Positions 1-8,988 are shown, numbered from the stretch's first letter. The stretch: DNA of 64,000 bases from Lachnospiraceae bacterium (GCA_014804785.1 JAAUZD010000018.1:35868-99867), one strand, 5' to 3'. Made by a program: numbers and translations. The notes: a model not told the origin generated them from the sequence alone.

Positions 1-532
1 TTACTGAAATGCCGGGAATCGTCACCGCATCATTTAAAAGAATATCCGGCGACGGGTGAAGCTTTCCCACAGCCTCTCTCATTGCTTCATAGGTTGCCTG
101 CAGGATATTGATTTCGTCAATCCTCTCTGGAGATACGAATCCAAGCCCTGTAGATACCGCTTTCTCCATGATTTCTTCATACAACTCTTCTCTATTTTTT
201 TCGGTCAGTTGTTTGGAATCATTAAGATATAAAATATCACAATCCTTCGGCAGAATCACTGCCCCGGCAACTACCGGTCCCGCCAGCGGTCCTCTTCCCA
301 CTTCATCTATACCGCAGATATAGGAAAAGGAACGATATTGGTTCTCATATTCCTTCATTTTTTCTGTCCGTTCCAATTCCTTCTGATAATCCTGTATTCT
401 TTTTTTTGCCCTGCTTAAAAGCGCCTGCACTCCTACACGCGTATCTGCACTGTATTTGTCTATAAAGGCAGGCAGCTCATTGATACTGGCTGCCTGCAGA
501 CTCTTCTTGATCTCATTTATCTTTTGCTCCAT
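1..532 (-). CDS. rnhB: Ribonuclease HII, 3' part outside window
   Basis: RNase HII cuts the RNA strand of RNA-DNA hybrids, including single embedded ribonucleotides. The first 177 codons are visible. An N-terminal helical, Lys/Glu-rich stretch of about 70 residues precedes the [16 protein letters not shown] signature, which holds the first Asp-Glu pair of the metal site. A third acidic residue lies in LLNDAVT. The frame runs off the left edge, so the fourth acidic residue and C-terminus are not seen. The start at 532 gives the residues expected ahead of the catalytic core. It is the last visible gene of the ylxM-to-rnhB cluster, 34 bases downstream of lepB. The identity is firm; only completeness is unknown. 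Confidence 0.93.
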   Translation of the reverse strand, partial: MEQKINEIKKSLQAASINELPAFIDKYSADTRVGVQALLSRAKKRIQDYQKELERTEKMKEYENQYRSFSYICGIDEVGRGPLAGPVVAGAVILPKDCDILYLNDSKQLTEKNREELYEEIMEKAVSTGLGFVSPERIDEINILQATYEAMREAVGKLHPSPDILLNDAVTIPGISV

Positions 533-566
533 ATTTACTGCCTTTTCCCTGACTGTTATCTGTTCC

Positions 567-1112
567 TTATTGATGCTTGATCATTCCCATTTTATCAAAG
601 GGCCATATCCGCACCCATGCTTTCCCGATCAAATCATCCCGTTGGACATTGCCCACTACCGGATCACGGCTGTCAGAACTGTTGTTCCGGTTATCTCCCA
701 TGACAAAATATTCATCTTCTCCCAGGACAATAGGCTCATATGCCCTTCCCGGATCCGTAATCACTTCTTTTCCGTATGGCTCATTCAAGATTTCATCATC
801 TATATAAATATTTCCATCATCATCGATATAGATGGTTTCCCCAGGAAGACCGATGATCCGCTTGATATAATAAGGTCTGTCCGCATATTGAAAAGGAAAT
901 ACGACGATATCAAACCGCTGTGGATCCTTAAACCGGTAAGAAATCTTATCTATGATCAAATTATCTCCGTCACTCAGCATAGGCTCCATAGAACCGCCAG
1001 AGACCTTCGTGCGCTGCCCCACATAGGTAACGATCAGAAAGGTGACAACAAGCACCCCAAGCAGATATAAACTTGTGCCTAATATCTCTTTTACTTTTTT
1101 CTTCACTGCCAC
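567..1112 (-). CDS. lepB: Signal peptidase I (first copy)
   Basis: Membrane serine protease that removes signal peptides from exported proteins. 181 residues, the short Gram-positive form. One N-terminal membrane segment (about residues 10-32) is followed by the catalytic Ser41 in GGSMEPML and the general base Lys84 in [10 protein letters not shown]. The late box [11 protein letters not shown] is also present. Its start overlaps the end of rbgA by 10 bases, so the two are likely translationally coupled. A second type I peptidase gene lies on the other side of rbgA; the two differ clearly in sequence and are not a recent duplication. Confidence 0.95.
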   Translation of the reverse strand: MAVKKKVKEILGTSLYLLGVLVVTFLIVTYVGQRTKVSGGSMEPMLSDGDNLIIDKISYRFKDPQRFDIVVFPFQYADRPYYIKRIIGLPGETIYIDDDGNIYIDDEILNEPYGKEVITDPGRAYEPIVLGEDEYFVMGDNRNNSSDSRDPVVGNVQRDDLIGKAWVRIWPFDKMGMIKHQ

Positions 1113-1954
1113 TCCTCCGGATGCTCTAATGTAATCCTTCCGATTTTGCCGCTTCTGAAATCATCTAAAATCATTGCAGAACCTCTTGCAATATCAGGCA
1201 TTTCGCCCTTTTGGAAGCAACGTCTTCGGATACAGATTTCCTCAAGATTCTTATATGCATCCTCATTTGTATTTATTTGATAACGTTCCTGCAACAAAGC
1301 AGGATATTGCTGCTGCAGATAACGGATCACCGCTGTAGCCAATTCATCCACATGCAGGATTTCATCATTAATCGATCCAATCATGGCAAGCCGTTCGCCC
1401 ACCTTTTGATCTTCAAATCGCGGCCACAAAATGCCGGGGGTGTCTAGAAGTTCCAAACTCTTATTAAGGCGTATCCACTGTTTTCCTTTGGTAACACCCG
1501 GTTTATTTCCCGTCTTGGCACATGCTCTTCCTGCAAAAGAATTGATAAAGGTGGATTTTCCTACATTGGGAATGCCCACCACCATGGCACGAACCGGTCT
1601 TCCAATGATTCCCCGTTTCCTGTCACGCTCAATTTTCTCCCTGCAGGCCTCCTGCACCAGCGGCTGGATACTCTTAATCCCTGCCCCCGTCCTAGAGTTG
1701 ATTTCCTGCACAAAAAAACCATTTTCTTTAAAGTATTCGGTCCAGAGATTATTATATCTTGCATCAGCTAAATCAGCCTTATTTAACAGAATCAGCCTTG
1801 ATTTATTCCTGCCAAGTTCATCTATATCAGGATTACGGCTGCTCATGGGAACCCTTGCATCCACCAATTCTATCATTAAATCTATCAGCTTGATATCTTC
1901 CTGCATCATTCGCCTGGCTTTTGTCATATGCCCCGGATACCATTGATAATTCAT
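1103..1954 (-). CDS. rbgA: Ribosome biogenesis GTPase RbgA (YlqF)
   Basis: GTPase needed in Firmicutes for late assembly of the 50S subunit. 283 residues. It shows the circularly permuted motif order of this family: the G4 motif (NKADL, near residue 58) comes before the P-loop (GIPNVGKSTF, near 127) and then the DTPG motif. The opening WYPGHMTKARR and the C-terminal ANTAR-like tail are typical. The start at 1954 follows an AGGAG site. It is sandwiched between two lepB genes in the same direction, a common Firmicutes arrangement. Confidence 0.95.
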   Translation of the reverse strand: MNYQWYPGHMTKARRMMQEDIKLIDLMIELVDARVPMSSRNPDIDELGRNKSRLILLNKADLADARYNNLWTEYFKENGFFVQEINSRTGAGIKSIQPLVQEACREKIERDRKRGIIGRPVRAMVVGIPNVGKSTFINSFAGRACAKTGNKPGVTKGKQWIRLNKSLELLDTPGILWPRFEDQKVGERLAMIGSINDEILHVDELATAVIRYLQQQYPALLQERYQINTNEDAYKNLEEICIRRRCFQKGEMPDIARGSAMILDDFRSGKIGRITLEHPEEWQ

Positions 1955-1970
1955 GTATGTACTCCTTATC

Positions 1971-2555
1971 CTATTTTACCAATCCCATACTGTCTTCACT
2001 GCTGCTCATCTTAAACCATACTTTTCCAGTAATTGTTTCCTTGCTTATCGGTCCTATATTGCCGGAACGGCTGTCCTCACTGAAATTACGATTGTCTCCC
2101 AGTACGAAATACTCATCACTTCCCAGCAGAATTTCCGTATCCGCTATGCCTGCGTCCGCTATTTTATCATATGATTCGTCTTCCACAAGAAGTTCACCGT
2201 TTATATACACATAACCGCCTATAATCTGTATCCGCTCCCCTGGCAGTCCTATGACCCTTTTTACATAGTAATGGGCATTTGGATTTCCGTTGGGTAAAAA
2301 TGCAACCACATCTCCCCTATGGGGCGATAGGACTTTAAAAACAAATCTGTTGATCAAAACTTCCTGTCCATTATACAAAGCGGGTTCCATGGATACTCCA
2401 ATCATACTGATTTTCATTCCTACCGAGAACACGATAACAAAAGCTAACAAAATGGCAGCAAAACAATAAAAGCATGTTCCAAATATCTCTCTTATCATTT
2501 CCTTGCTGATCCACTTTTTCTTTTCGTAAAAACTTAATCCTTTGTGTCTTGCCAT
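1971..2555 (-). CDS. lepB: Signal peptidase I (second copy)
   Basis: Second type I signal peptidase, 194 residues. A basic N-terminus is followed by a membrane segment (about 27-47), catalytic Ser55 in GVSMEPAL and Lys99 in VKRVIGLPGE, and the GDNRNFSEDSR box. Its own candidate promoter lies inside the terminator of rplS, so it can be expressed apart from the ribosomal genes upstream. It probably heads a lepB-rbgA-lepB-rnhB unit. Whether the two peptidases differ in substrate cannot be told from sequence. Confidence 0.94.
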   Translation of the reverse strand: MARHKGLSFYEKKKWISKEMIREIFGTCFYCFAAILLAFVIVFSVGMKISMIGVSMEPALYNGQEVLINRFVFKVLSPHRGDVVAFLPNGNPNAHYYVKRVIGLPGERIQIIGGYVYINGELLVEDESYDKIADAGIADTEILLGSDEYFVLGDNRNFSEDSRSGNIGPISKETITGKVWFKMSSSEDSMGLVK

Positions 2556-2618
2556 GTGATTGTTCCTTATTTTATCTGCAAAAGCATTTTCTTAAATAAG
2601 CCGCACCGGATTTATTTT

Positions 2619-2648
2619 ATCATATTTTGTTGCATAAGAAAAGGACAA
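2619..2648 (-). promoter_or_regulatory. Candidate sigma-A promoter for lepB (second copy)
   Basis: On the minus strand, TTGTCC (2643-2648) is followed after 18 bases by TATGAT (2619-2624). The -35 box lies in the 3' arm of the rplS terminator stem. Spacing is at the upper end of normal. Confidence 0.5.
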
Positions 2649-2669
2649 TTGCGTAACCAATTGTCCTTT
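2638..2669 (-). terminator. Intrinsic terminator after rplS
   Basis: A perfect 12-bp stem, AAAGGACAATTG (2640-2651) against CAATTGTCCTTT (2658-2669), with a 6-base loop lies 15 bases after the rplS stop codon. On the minus strand it is followed by a short broken T-tract (TTTTCTT). Confidence 0.75.
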
Positions 2670-2683
2670 GGTTCTTATGTTTG

Positions 2684-3028
2684 TTATTTAATAGCTTCTT
2701 TTACCTTTGCCTTTTTACCTACGCGGTCTCTTAAGTAATTCAGTTTTGCTCTTCTTACTTTACCTCTGCGCACAACCTCAATCTTTTCTACATTAGGTGA
2801 ATATACAGGCCATGTCTTTTCAACGCCTACGCCGTTGGATGTTTTTCTTACCGTAAAAGTCTCTCTGGCGCCGGTTCCCTGTCTTTTTAATACAACGCCT
2901 TCAAAAACCTGGATTCTTTCACGATTTCCTTCCTTGATCTTGCCATATACCTTAATGGTATCGCCTACATTAAATTCTGCTACTTCTTTGAACTGTTCAG
3001 CTTCAATGCTTTTAATAATCTCGTTCAT
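2684..3028 (-). CDS. rplS: 50S ribosomal protein L19
   Basis: Ribosomal protein at the 30S-50S interface. 114 residues, the usual length, with the recognisable core [22 protein letters not shown] and the C-terminal [19 protein letters not shown] strong GGAGG site precedes the ATG. It follows trmD with a gap of about 120 bases that holds its own candidate promoter and a leader. It ends at a strong terminator. Confidence 0.97.
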   Translation of the reverse strand: MNEIIKSIEAEQFKEVAEFNVGDTIKVYGKIKEGNRERIQVFEGVVLKRQGTGARETFTVRKTSNGVGVEKTWPVYSPNVEKIEVVRRGKVRRAKLNYLRDRVGKKAKVKEAIK

Positions 3029-3106
3029 ATCAAACCTCCATTTGTTTGGTAACTCATCAGATGTTCTTAATACACAGGTAACAGAGGACCATCACAATTT
3101 CGCAAC
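3029..3106 (-). promoter_or_regulatory. rplS 5' leader, possible autoregulatory element
   Basis: About 80 transcribed bases lie between the candidate promoter and rplS. L19 mRNAs of Firmicutes often carry a structured leader thought to bind L19. I see short self-complementary parts but did not fold it or match it to a covariance model, so the assignment is tentative. Confidence 0.35.
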
Positions 3107-3112
3107 ATTAAT

Positions 3113-3141
3113 AATTTACCATAGTACGGTTAAAATTGCAA
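3113..3141 (-). promoter_or_regulatory. Candidate promoter for rplS
   Basis: TTGCAA (3136-3141), 17 bases, TAAATT (3113-3118) on the minus strand, just downstream of the trmD stop codon. It would let rplS be expressed independently of rimM-trmD. Confidence 0.5.
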
Positions 3142-3149
3142 GCAATATT

Positions 3150-3917
3150 TCATTTTTTCATCTTTTTGCGCTGTCTGGCTTCCTTCTTTGCCTTCTTTAT
3201 AAAATATTCCTGGTTTTCTTCCGCCCATTTTTCATATAAATCAGGACGTTTTTCTCTTGTCTTTTCAATCGACTGCTCCAGTCTCCACTCATCCACTTTT
3301 TTATGATCGCCGGAAAGCAAAACCTCAGGTACCCTTTTATTATGCCATATTTCCGGTCTTGAGTACTGGGGATATTCAAGGAGGTAATTGCTGAAACTTT
3401 CTGTCTCGCCTGAATCTTTATTGCTAAGAACGCCGGGAACCATCCGGGATATTGCGTCAATCATCACCATTGCCGGCAATTCCCCGCCGGTAAGTACATA
3501 ATCTCCGATAGAAATATAATCTGTAACGATTTCCTCCAGCACTCTCTCATCAATCCCTTCATAATGACCACAGAGAAAAATCAGATTTTCTTCCTTTGCA
3601 AATTCCTTCGCCATAGCCTGATGAAAGGTCCTGCCCTTCGGGGTGACATAGATGACCTTTGCCCCTGCGCTTCCTTCAGATTGAATTTTGCAAAGCACAG
3701 CTTTCCATGCATCGAAAACCGGCTGAGCCTGCATCAACATGCCTGCCCCTCCCCCATAGGGATAATCATCTACCTTTTTATGTTTATTTATCGTATAATC
3801 CCTGATATTAACGGCCTCAAGGGAAATAATTCCTTTATCCATCGCCCTTCCGATAATACTGGTACCAAGCCCCTGCATGATCATTTCAGGGAACAGTGTA
3901 AGCACATGAAAATTCAC
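3150..3917 (-). CDS. trmD: tRNA (guanine-37-N1)-methyltransferase TrmD
   Basis: Methylates G37 of tRNAs with SAM, preventing frameshifting. 255 residues, normal length. SPOUT-fold signatures are visible: HKKVDDYPYGGGAGM near residue 50 and SIGDYVLTGGELPA near 135, which form the trefoil knot that binds SAM. It lies between rimM and rplS, the classic order. Confidence 0.97.
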   Translation of the reverse strand: MNFHVLTLFPEMIMQGLGTSIIGRAMDKGIISLEAVNIRDYTINKHKKVDDYPYGGGAGMLMQAQPVFDAWKAVLCKIQSEGSAGAKVIYVTPKGRTFHQAMAKEFAKEENLIFLCGHYEGIDERVLEEIVTDYISIGDYVLTGGELPAMVMIDAISRMVPGVLSNKDSGETESFSNYLLEYPQYSRPEIWHNKRVPEVLLSGDHKKVDEWRLEQSIEKTREKRPDLYEKWAEENQEYFIKKAKKEARQRKKMKK

Positions 3918-3944
3918 AATCTCATTCTTTCCTATTCTTTAAAA

Positions 3945-4454
3945 TCAATCTAAAAGCCCGTCAAGCACATGTACGGTCATCCTGCCCTCTTCCAGATTCA
4001 CATTCAGGATACAGTCTTTAATCGCCGGAAGCAGAAGTTCTCTCCCATCCTCCAGCCTAATGACATATACGTCATTGGCGCCGGTTTGGATGACATCCGT
4101 AAGTCTCCCCTTAAGGGCATCATCCTCAGAAATAACCTCGATACCAATTAAATCCGCAATAAAATATTCGTCTTTTTTCAATTTCACTGCATTTTCCCGG
4201 GTAACAAAAAGACTTTTTCCCTTATATTTTTCAATATCATTGATATTGTCATAATCTTTGAATTTTAATATTACAAACTGCTTAAAAAACTTTACGGACT
4301 CTATCTCAAGACAAAGCCTCTCCTTCCCTGTATCAAGCAGTACTTCTTTCAGTTTCTTGAATCGTTTTGCATCATCTGTTGTGGGAAATACCTTCACTTC
4401 TCCTTTAATTCCATGGGTTGAAGAAATAATCCCCACCTGAAATAAATTTTCCAT
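3945..4454 (-). CDS. rimM: 16S rRNA processing protein RimM
   Basis: Assembly factor for the 30S head that binds ribosomal protein S19. 169 residues. The N-terminal barrel begins with [16 protein letters not shown] and the C-terminal PRC-barrel carries [12 protein letters not shown]. It is followed 27 bases later by trmD. Identity rests on the N-terminal motif, length and gene order. Confidence 0.95.
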   Translation of the reverse strand: MENLFQVGIISSTHGIKGEVKVFPTTDDAKRFKKLKEVLLDTGKERLCLEIESVKFFKQFVILKFKDYDNINDIEKYKGKSLFVTRENAVKLKKDEYFIADLIGIEVISEDDALKGRLTDVIQTGANDVYVIRLEDGRELLLPAIKDCILNVNLEEGRMTVHVLDGLLD

Positions 4455-4478
4455 TCTGATACCTCATAAAACTCGCAA

Positions 4479-4540
4479 ACCGCACGCAAAGCGTGCGGTT
4501 ATGTGATTACAATAAGCTGACCCGCAAAGCGTGGCAGCGT
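4479..4540 (-). repeat. Hairpin plus dispersed repeat, copy 1
   Basis: Between khpA and rimM are two elements. A short perfect hairpin, CCGCACGC / GCGTGCGG with loop AAA, lies at about 4481-4499. An imperfect hairpin at 4508-4540 recurs with about four differences at 6913-6948. The repeat reads ACAATAAGCTG, a variable core, then AAGCGTGGCAGCGTTT. Both copies stand a few bases past a stop codon, of khpA here and of the AraC gene at copy 2. The copy lacks a clear T-tract. Confidence 0.7.
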
Positions 4541-4545
4541 TTATT

Positions 4546-4773
4546 TTAGACGATTTCCACGTCTACCCTTTGATTTTCTTTGGATGATGCTGCTTTTACT
4601 ACAGAACGGATCGCTTTTGCAATCCTGCCCTGTTTTCCGATTACTTTTCCCATATCAGATGCAGCGACATGAAGTTCAATGGTAATATGCTTACCTTCTT
4701 CCTTCTGGGTTACAATAACCTCATCCGGATGATCAACAAGTGCTTTTGCAATTACTTCAACTAATTCCTTCAT
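4546..4773 (-). CDS. khpA: KH-domain RNA-binding protein KhpA (YlqC)
   Basis: Small single-KH RNA-binding protein. In streptococci and other Firmicutes it pairs with KhpB/Jag and affects cell elongation and division. 75 residues. The GxxG loop is visible as VIGKQGRIAKAIRSVVKAA. It lies between rpsP and rimM, where this gene normally sits. Confidence 0.94.
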   Translation of the reverse strand: MKELVEVIAKALVDHPDEVIVTQKEEGKHITIELHVAASDMGKVIGKQGRIAKAIRSVVKAASSKENQRVDVEIV

Positions 4774-4805
4774 AGTCCACCTCCAAGAGAGTTGCCGATT
4801 CCGTA

Positions 4806-5051
4806 TTATTTTTCAATACCTGCCTGCTTGAAAATCTTGCTGACAACTTCTGTAGGCTGTGCACCGTTTGCAAGCCACTTTTTAGCCAGTTCTTCATTTA
4901 CATGAAAAGTGCTGGGATCTGTGTTTGGATCGTAAGTTCCGATTTCCTCGATACATCTTCCATCTCTGGGGGATCTGGAATCCGCAACGACGATTCTATA
5001 GAAAGGAGCTTTCTTCTGACCCATTCTTCTTAATCTGATTTTTACTGCCAT
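4806..5051 (-). CDS. rpsP: 30S ribosomal protein S16
   Basis: Early-assembly protein of the small subunit. 81 residues from the ATG at 5051, which gives the standard [20 protein letters not shown] start and has a GAGGTG site 6 bases upstream. An upstream in-frame GTG would lie inside that ribosome-binding site and is rejected. It follows ffh and precedes khpA. Confidence 0.97.
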   Translation of the reverse strand: MAVKIRLRRMGQKKAPFYRIVVADSRSPRDGRCIEEIGTYDPNTDPSTFHVNEELAKKWLANGAQPTEVVSKIFKQAGIEK

Positions 5052-5132
5052 GTTTTTCACCTCACATTAAATATTATGATTTATTTTGAAAAGAAACAAC
5101 TTACGAAAATCGGCCGTTTCCATTTTCAACTT

Positions 5133-6488
5133 TTAAAAAGGGAACCGCATCTTACCAAAACCGCCCCTGCGTTTTCCGCCCATGAGACCGGGCATCTGTT
5201 TCATCATCTTCTGGGACTGCTCAAACTGCTTTACAAAACGGTTCACCACTGCCATATCCACCCCGGCGCCTCTTGCAATCCTGCTCTTTCTGCTCAGATT
5301 CAGAAGCTTAGGATTTTTTCTTTCCTCCGGCGTCATACTGAGGATGATTGCTTCTGTTCTTGCAAGTTGTTTTTCATCTATCATAGATTCTATATCGCCG
5401 AGCTGCTTTCCCATGCCGGGCATCATACTTAAAATACTTGTAAGCCCGCCCATATTGCGCATCTGTTTCATGCTCTCTAAGTAATCTTCAAAATCAAACT
5501 TGCCCTTTTTCATGCGGGCAGCCATTTCTTTTTCTTTCTCTTCATCTATTGAGATGCTTTCCTGTGCTTTTTCAATTAAAGACAGCACATCCCCCATCCC
5601 TAAGATACGGCTTGCCATTCTTTCAGGATAAAACTGCTCTAAGTCTGAAAGTTTTTCACCCATGCCCACATATAGAATCGGTTTGCCGGTAACCGCTTTG
5701 ACGGAAAGAGCCGCACCGCCTCTGGTATCGCCATCCATCTTGGAAAGAACCACTCCGCTTATTTCTATCTGGTCATCAAACTCTTTTGCCACCGTGACTG
5801 CATCCTGACCGGTCATGGCATCCACCACCAGCAGCGTCTGATGAACATCCACCTGCTCCTTAATCGTCTTCAGCTCCGTCATCATATCCTCGTCAATATG
5901 AAGACGTCCGGCGGTATCCAGTATCACCACGTTGTGACCATTCTTTCTGGCATGCTCAATTGCTGCCTTTGCAATATCCACAGGACTTTGATTTTCTCCC
6001 ATGGAAAAGACATCCACCTGTTGTTTCTCTCCGTTAATCTGCAGTTGCTTGATCGCCGCCGGCCTGTAGACATCACAGGCTACAAGAAGGGGCTTTTTCC
6101 CTTTTAATTTCAACTTGCCCGCAATCTTTGCCGTTGTGGTCGTCTTACCTGCCCCCTGCAGACCGCACATCATAATCGTGGTAATCGATTTACCTGGCTG
6201 CATCTGAATCTCAGTGGTTTCAGAACCCATCAGGGCAACCATTTCCTCATTTACGATCTTAATGACCATCTGCCCTGGATTTAATCCATTCATCACATCA
6301 GATCCAATGGCTCTTTCTTCCACTGCCTTTATAAACTGCTTCACTACTTTGAAGTTGACATCCGCTTCTAAAAGCGCCAGTTTTACTTCCTTAAGGGCAG
6401 TCTTCACATCCTCCTCAGTAAGTCTGCCCTTACTGCGGAGATTTTTGAATACATTTTGAAGTTTATCTGTTAAACTTTCAAATGCCAT
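5133..6488 (-). CDS. ffh: Signal recognition particle protein Ffh
   Basis: GTPase that binds SRP RNA and signal sequences and delivers ribosomes to FtsY. 451 residues. The N domain is followed by the G domain: P-loop GLQGAGKTTTTAKIAG near residue 108, DVYRPAAIKQL, DTAGRLHID, TKMDGDTRGG. The methionine-rich M domain takes up the last 150 residues, with the RNA-binding helix SRKSRIARGAG. It starts 3 bases after ylxM, so it is coupled to it. Its receptor gene ftsY is also in this window, in another operon. Confidence 0.98.
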   Translation of the reverse strand: MAFESLTDKLQNVFKNLRSKGRLTEEDVKTALKEVKLALLEADVNFKVVKQFIKAVEERAIGSDVMNGLNPGQMVIKIVNEEMVALMGSETTEIQMQPGKSITTIMMCGLQGAGKTTTTAKIAGKLKLKGKKPLLVACDVYRPAAIKQLQINGEKQQVDVFSMGENQSPVDIAKAAIEHARKNGHNVVILDTAGRLHIDEDMMTELKTIKEQVDVHQTLLVVDAMTGQDAVTVAKEFDDQIEISGVVLSKMDGDTRGGAALSVKAVTGKPILYVGMGEKLSDLEQFYPERMASRILGMGDVLSLIEKAQESISIDEEKEKEMAARMKKGKFDFEDYLESMKQMRNMGGLTSILSMMPGMGKQLGDIESMIDEKQLARTEAIILSMTPEERKNPKLLNLSRKSRIARGAGVDMAVVNRFVKQFEQSQKMMKQMPGLMGGKRRGGFGKMRFPF

Positions 6489-6491
6489 GAA

Positions 6492-6833
6492 TCACAGCTC
6501 CTCTAATATCTGACGGGATAAAAAACTGACTTTCTGTATCAGTTCTTCCCTTGTGGTTTTTGTGTCAGCGCTTAATTCCTGAAGCTGACTTATATTGTCC
6601 TTTATTTTCATAAAACGCTGCACAAGATGTAACTTATCTTCATAATCCTGCAAAGTGCGGTTACAGCGCCTTACCAGATCATGCACTCCCTGGCGGGAAA
6701 TTCCGTTTTCCTTCGCAATTTCTGCCAGTGACAGATCATTGTAAACCACATCTTCATATATCTTTTTCTGATGCTCTGTAAGCAGTTCCCCATAAAAATC
6801 ATATAACAGTCCCTGCTCAACAATCTTCTCCAT
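6492..6833 (-). CDS. ylxM: YlxM-family SRP-associated DNA-binding-like protein
   Basis: Small helix-turn-helix protein (UPF0122) nearly always encoded upstream of ffh; linked to SRP function in streptococci. 113 residues from the ATG at 6833. The HTH is visible as [23 protein letters not shown], and the C-terminus is a coiled helix. An AGGTG site sits 7 bases before this ATG; an upstream TTG is too close to that site. It is the first gene of the ylxM-to-rplS run and has a near-consensus promoter. Confidence 0.92.
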   Translation of the reverse strand: MEKIVEQGLLYDFYGELLTEHQKKIYEDVVYNDLSLAEIAKENGISRQGVHDLVRRCNRTLQDYEDKLHLVQRFMKIKDNISQLQELSADTKTTREELIQKVSFLSRQILEEL

Positions 6834-6850
6834 ATGCAATCACCTAAAGT

Positions 6851-6879
6851 AGAATACTACAAAGGAATAAGGATGTCAA
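6851..6879 (-). promoter_or_regulatory. Sigma-A promoter of the ylxM-ffh operon
   Basis: Minus strand TTGACA (6874-6879), 17 bases, TATTCT (6851-6856). The -35 box matches consensus exactly and lies in the 3' arm of the preceding terminator hairpin. Confidence 0.8.
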
Positions 6880-6903
6880 GCATTTTTGCTTGACATCCTT
6901 ATT
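6866..6903 (-). terminator. Terminator between the AraC gene and ylxM
   Basis: A perfect 16-bp stem (6866-6881 with 6888-6903) and a 6-base loop lie about 50 bases after the AraC-family gene. Reading the minus strand it is followed by CCTTTG; reading plus it is followed by TTCTTTTTC. It may therefore act in both directions. Confidence 0.7.
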
Positions 6904-6911
6904 TCTTTTTC

Positions 6912-6948
6912 TTACAATAAGCTGGCTCGCGAAGCGTGGCAGCGTTTG
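6912..6948 (-). repeat. Dispersed hairpin repeat, copy 2
   Basis: Second copy of the element at 4508-4540, with about 32 of 36 positions identical. It stands 5 bases after the AraC stop codon. The hairpin arms (GCTG..CGC / GCG..CAGC around GAA) are kept although loop and internal bases differ between copies. Confidence 0.7.
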
Positions 6949-6953
6949 TTCAT

Positions 6954-7832
6954 TTACAACAATCTGGTCCTCGCAACCTGACAATGCTTGTCAGAATCTG
7001 CTGAGGGCATCTGACCAAGCAGCTTTTTATATGCCCTGCTGAAGGTAGAATAATCCTTAAAACCGCATTCCATACTGGCTGCTGTGGCGCTCATTCCTGT
7101 CAGAATCAGATTTTTCGCCGCCAAAATACGCTTTTCAAGTATATACTGATGCATGGAATAACCTGTTTCCTCTTTAAATTTACGCATCATATGATACTTG
7201 CTTAAATAGAATCTGGCAGACAGCGTTTCTATCGAAAGATCTTTCCCAAGATTTTCATTGATATAATGAATCATTTCCACAATCTTTTTATCATACCTTG
7301 CCATCTTGTGAAAAACTTCCGGATAATCGATACAACACCTGTTCAATTCAATCATTAGCTTGAGAAATAAGATTCTGCTGTACATATCCCGGGCGTATCC
7401 GTCGTCCTTATCAGCGCTTTCAATCAACCTGACTGTTTCATATAGACTCCTGCTCATGGCAGGAGACAGGCGGATTACATTTCCCTGTTCCCTGCCAGCC
7501 ATTTGAAAACAAAGATCAAGTCTTCCCTCCGGGCTGGAATGCTCGTCCAGAAAGTCGCTTGAAATATAGAATACATATCTTTCGTACATGACATCTGGCT
7601 CAACGAAGGGTTTATGTATTTCTCCCTTATTGATCAGAAGGATATCATGGGGTTCTAACTGATAGGTTTTACCTTCGATATGGTATTCCACCTTGCCCGA
7701 AATGAACCAGATCAATTTGTGGAAATCATGATAGTGATAAACATAATCTCTGGGCTTGCTGTCCTTCAGATAAAACATTTTAAATTTTTCCAGCAGGTAC
7801 CCGCTTTTAACTGACTCCCGGATTTCTTCCAT
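6954..7832 (-). CDS. AraC-family transcriptional regulator
   Basis: 292 residues. An N-terminal cupin-like sensing domain (about 20-165; YHYHDFHKLIWFISGKVEYHI and ILLINKGEIHKPF) is followed by two helix-turn-helix motifs near the C-terminus (LSIETLSARFYLSKYHMMRKF and SATAASMECGFKDYSTFSRAYKK). Such proteins bind a small ligand and activate nearby genes; the ligand is unknown here. It follows the GH25 gene by 5 bases. The only purine-rich sequence (AGAGG) abuts the ATG, so translation may depend on coupling with the gene upstream, or the true start may be slightly internal. Confidence 0.9.
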   Translation of the reverse strand: MEEIRESVKSGYLLEKFKMFYLKDSKPRDYVYHYHDFHKLIWFISGKVEYHIEGKTYQLEPHDILLINKGEIHKPFVEPDVMYERYVFYISSDFLDEHSSPEGRLDLCFQMAGREQGNVIRLSPAMSRSLYETVRLIESADKDDGYARDMYSRILFLKLMIELNRCCIDYPEVFHKMARYDKKIVEMIHYINENLGKDLSIETLSARFYLSKYHMMRKFKEETGYSMHQYILEKRILAAKNLILTGMSATAASMECGFKDYSTFSRAYKKLLGQMPSADSDKHCQVARTRLL

Positions 7833-7837
7833 CCTCT

Positions 7838-8938
7838 TTATTCACTGTCCTTTGCATAATCCTTCATACCTACATTCAAATCAACATTCCCTGTGATTCC
7901 CGATATTTTCCCTTTTGAGGAATATTGCCAGATTGCAAACTCATAAGGGAAATAAACGGAAGTATCATAATAAGCAAACCATTTATCATATTCTTCAATC
8001 TGCTCCATGTCCAGCATGATCATAAAAGTCTTCAAGTTCCCATAAATCATAGGAGTGTATCCAGCTTCTTTAATTGTTTCACAAAAGGCAATTGCAGCCT
8101 TGGTGTACTCCTCCTTCGTCATATTGGCGGTTCTTGCCGAATCGCTGCCGGTTTCTTCCAGATCCAGCACGACCGGATAGGTAACTTCATAAGGCTCAAT
8201 CAAATCCAGTAAGAACCTGGCTTCTTCCCTTGCTTCCTCCTCTGTCATTGCCTGGGTATAAAAATAAACACCTGCCTGGATGCCATTGTCGGCAGTCCCT
8301 TCCATATTATCTGCAAAAAATTCATCCTCCACCAGCTTTCCCTCTGAACTTCCTCTGTATCCTGCACGGATAAATGCATAAGAAACCCCATCTTCCGAAA
8401 CTCTCTTCCAATCAATCTTTCCCTGATGCTTTGACACATCAATTCCTTTAATTGAAAGAACAGTACCGGCATCATCCGTGTAAACGATTTCATTGTCATC
8501 CTGAGCGATGAAATGATCATACACATAATCATGCTTTTTTAAGTTTTCTTCTATCGGGAAAAAGGAGTATGCCCCGTCTGCCGAAACAACCACATCCTCA
8601 GGGAAAAGCGCCCTGAGAACAGAGACAGTACTATCCCCTGTGCTCATCATCTGTTTTAACTCATTTAGGGTATTTTCCCGTTCTTTCTCCTCTGCCGTAA
8701 GGACTGCTTCCCTAGTATAGGAATCCAAATCAGCCTGTGTGTAAATATATTCATCCTGTATGTCTTCTATTTCCTTGAGTCTGCTCATGACTTCCTGGCT
8801 CTCATTTCTTAAGCTATAATTCTGTAAAACCAGAACGATGCACCCCGTCAGCGCCGCCAGAGTAATCAAGCTGAAAATAATATTGTTAATCAGACCAATC
8901 TGCTGCTTTCTTCTGTTCTTTTTTGCTGCTTTACTCAT
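7838..8938 (-). CDS. Membrane-anchored GH25 lysozyme
   Basis: Glycoside hydrolase family 25 muramidase that cuts the N-acetylmuramic acid-GlcNAc bond of peptidoglycan. 366 residues: a basic cytoplasmic start, one membrane segment at about 19-40, a spacer of about 120 residues with a coiled part, and the catalytic domain from about residue 163. Seen there are GIDVSKHQGKIDW with the first acidic residue, YAFIRAGYRG, and the DxE pair in YPVVLDLEETG. It would face the outside while tethered to the membrane. It has its own good promoter and is followed by the AraC gene. Probably involved in wall remodelling. Confidence 0.9.
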   Translation of the reverse strand: MSKAAKKNRRKQQIGLINNIIFSLITLAALTGCIVLVLQNYSLRNESQEVMSRLKEIEDIQDEYIYTQADLDSYTREAVLTAEEKERENTLNELKQMMSTGDSTVSVLRALFPEDVVVSADGAYSFFPIEENLKKHDYVYDHFIAQDDNEIVYTDDAGTVLSIKGIDVSKHQGKIDWKRVSEDGVSYAFIRAGYRGSSEGKLVEDEFFADNMEGTADNGIQAGVYFYTQAMTEEEAREEARFLLDLIEPYEVTYPVVLDLEETGSDSARTANMTKEEYTKAAIAFCETIKEAGYTPMIYGNLKTFMIMLDMEQIEEYDKWFAYYDTSVYFPYEFAIWQYSSKGKISGITGNVDLNVGMKDYAKDSE

Positions 8939-8988
8939 CTTCTCTTCTGAACCTTTCCTGATGAAATCTTTTCTTATTTTACCAGATA

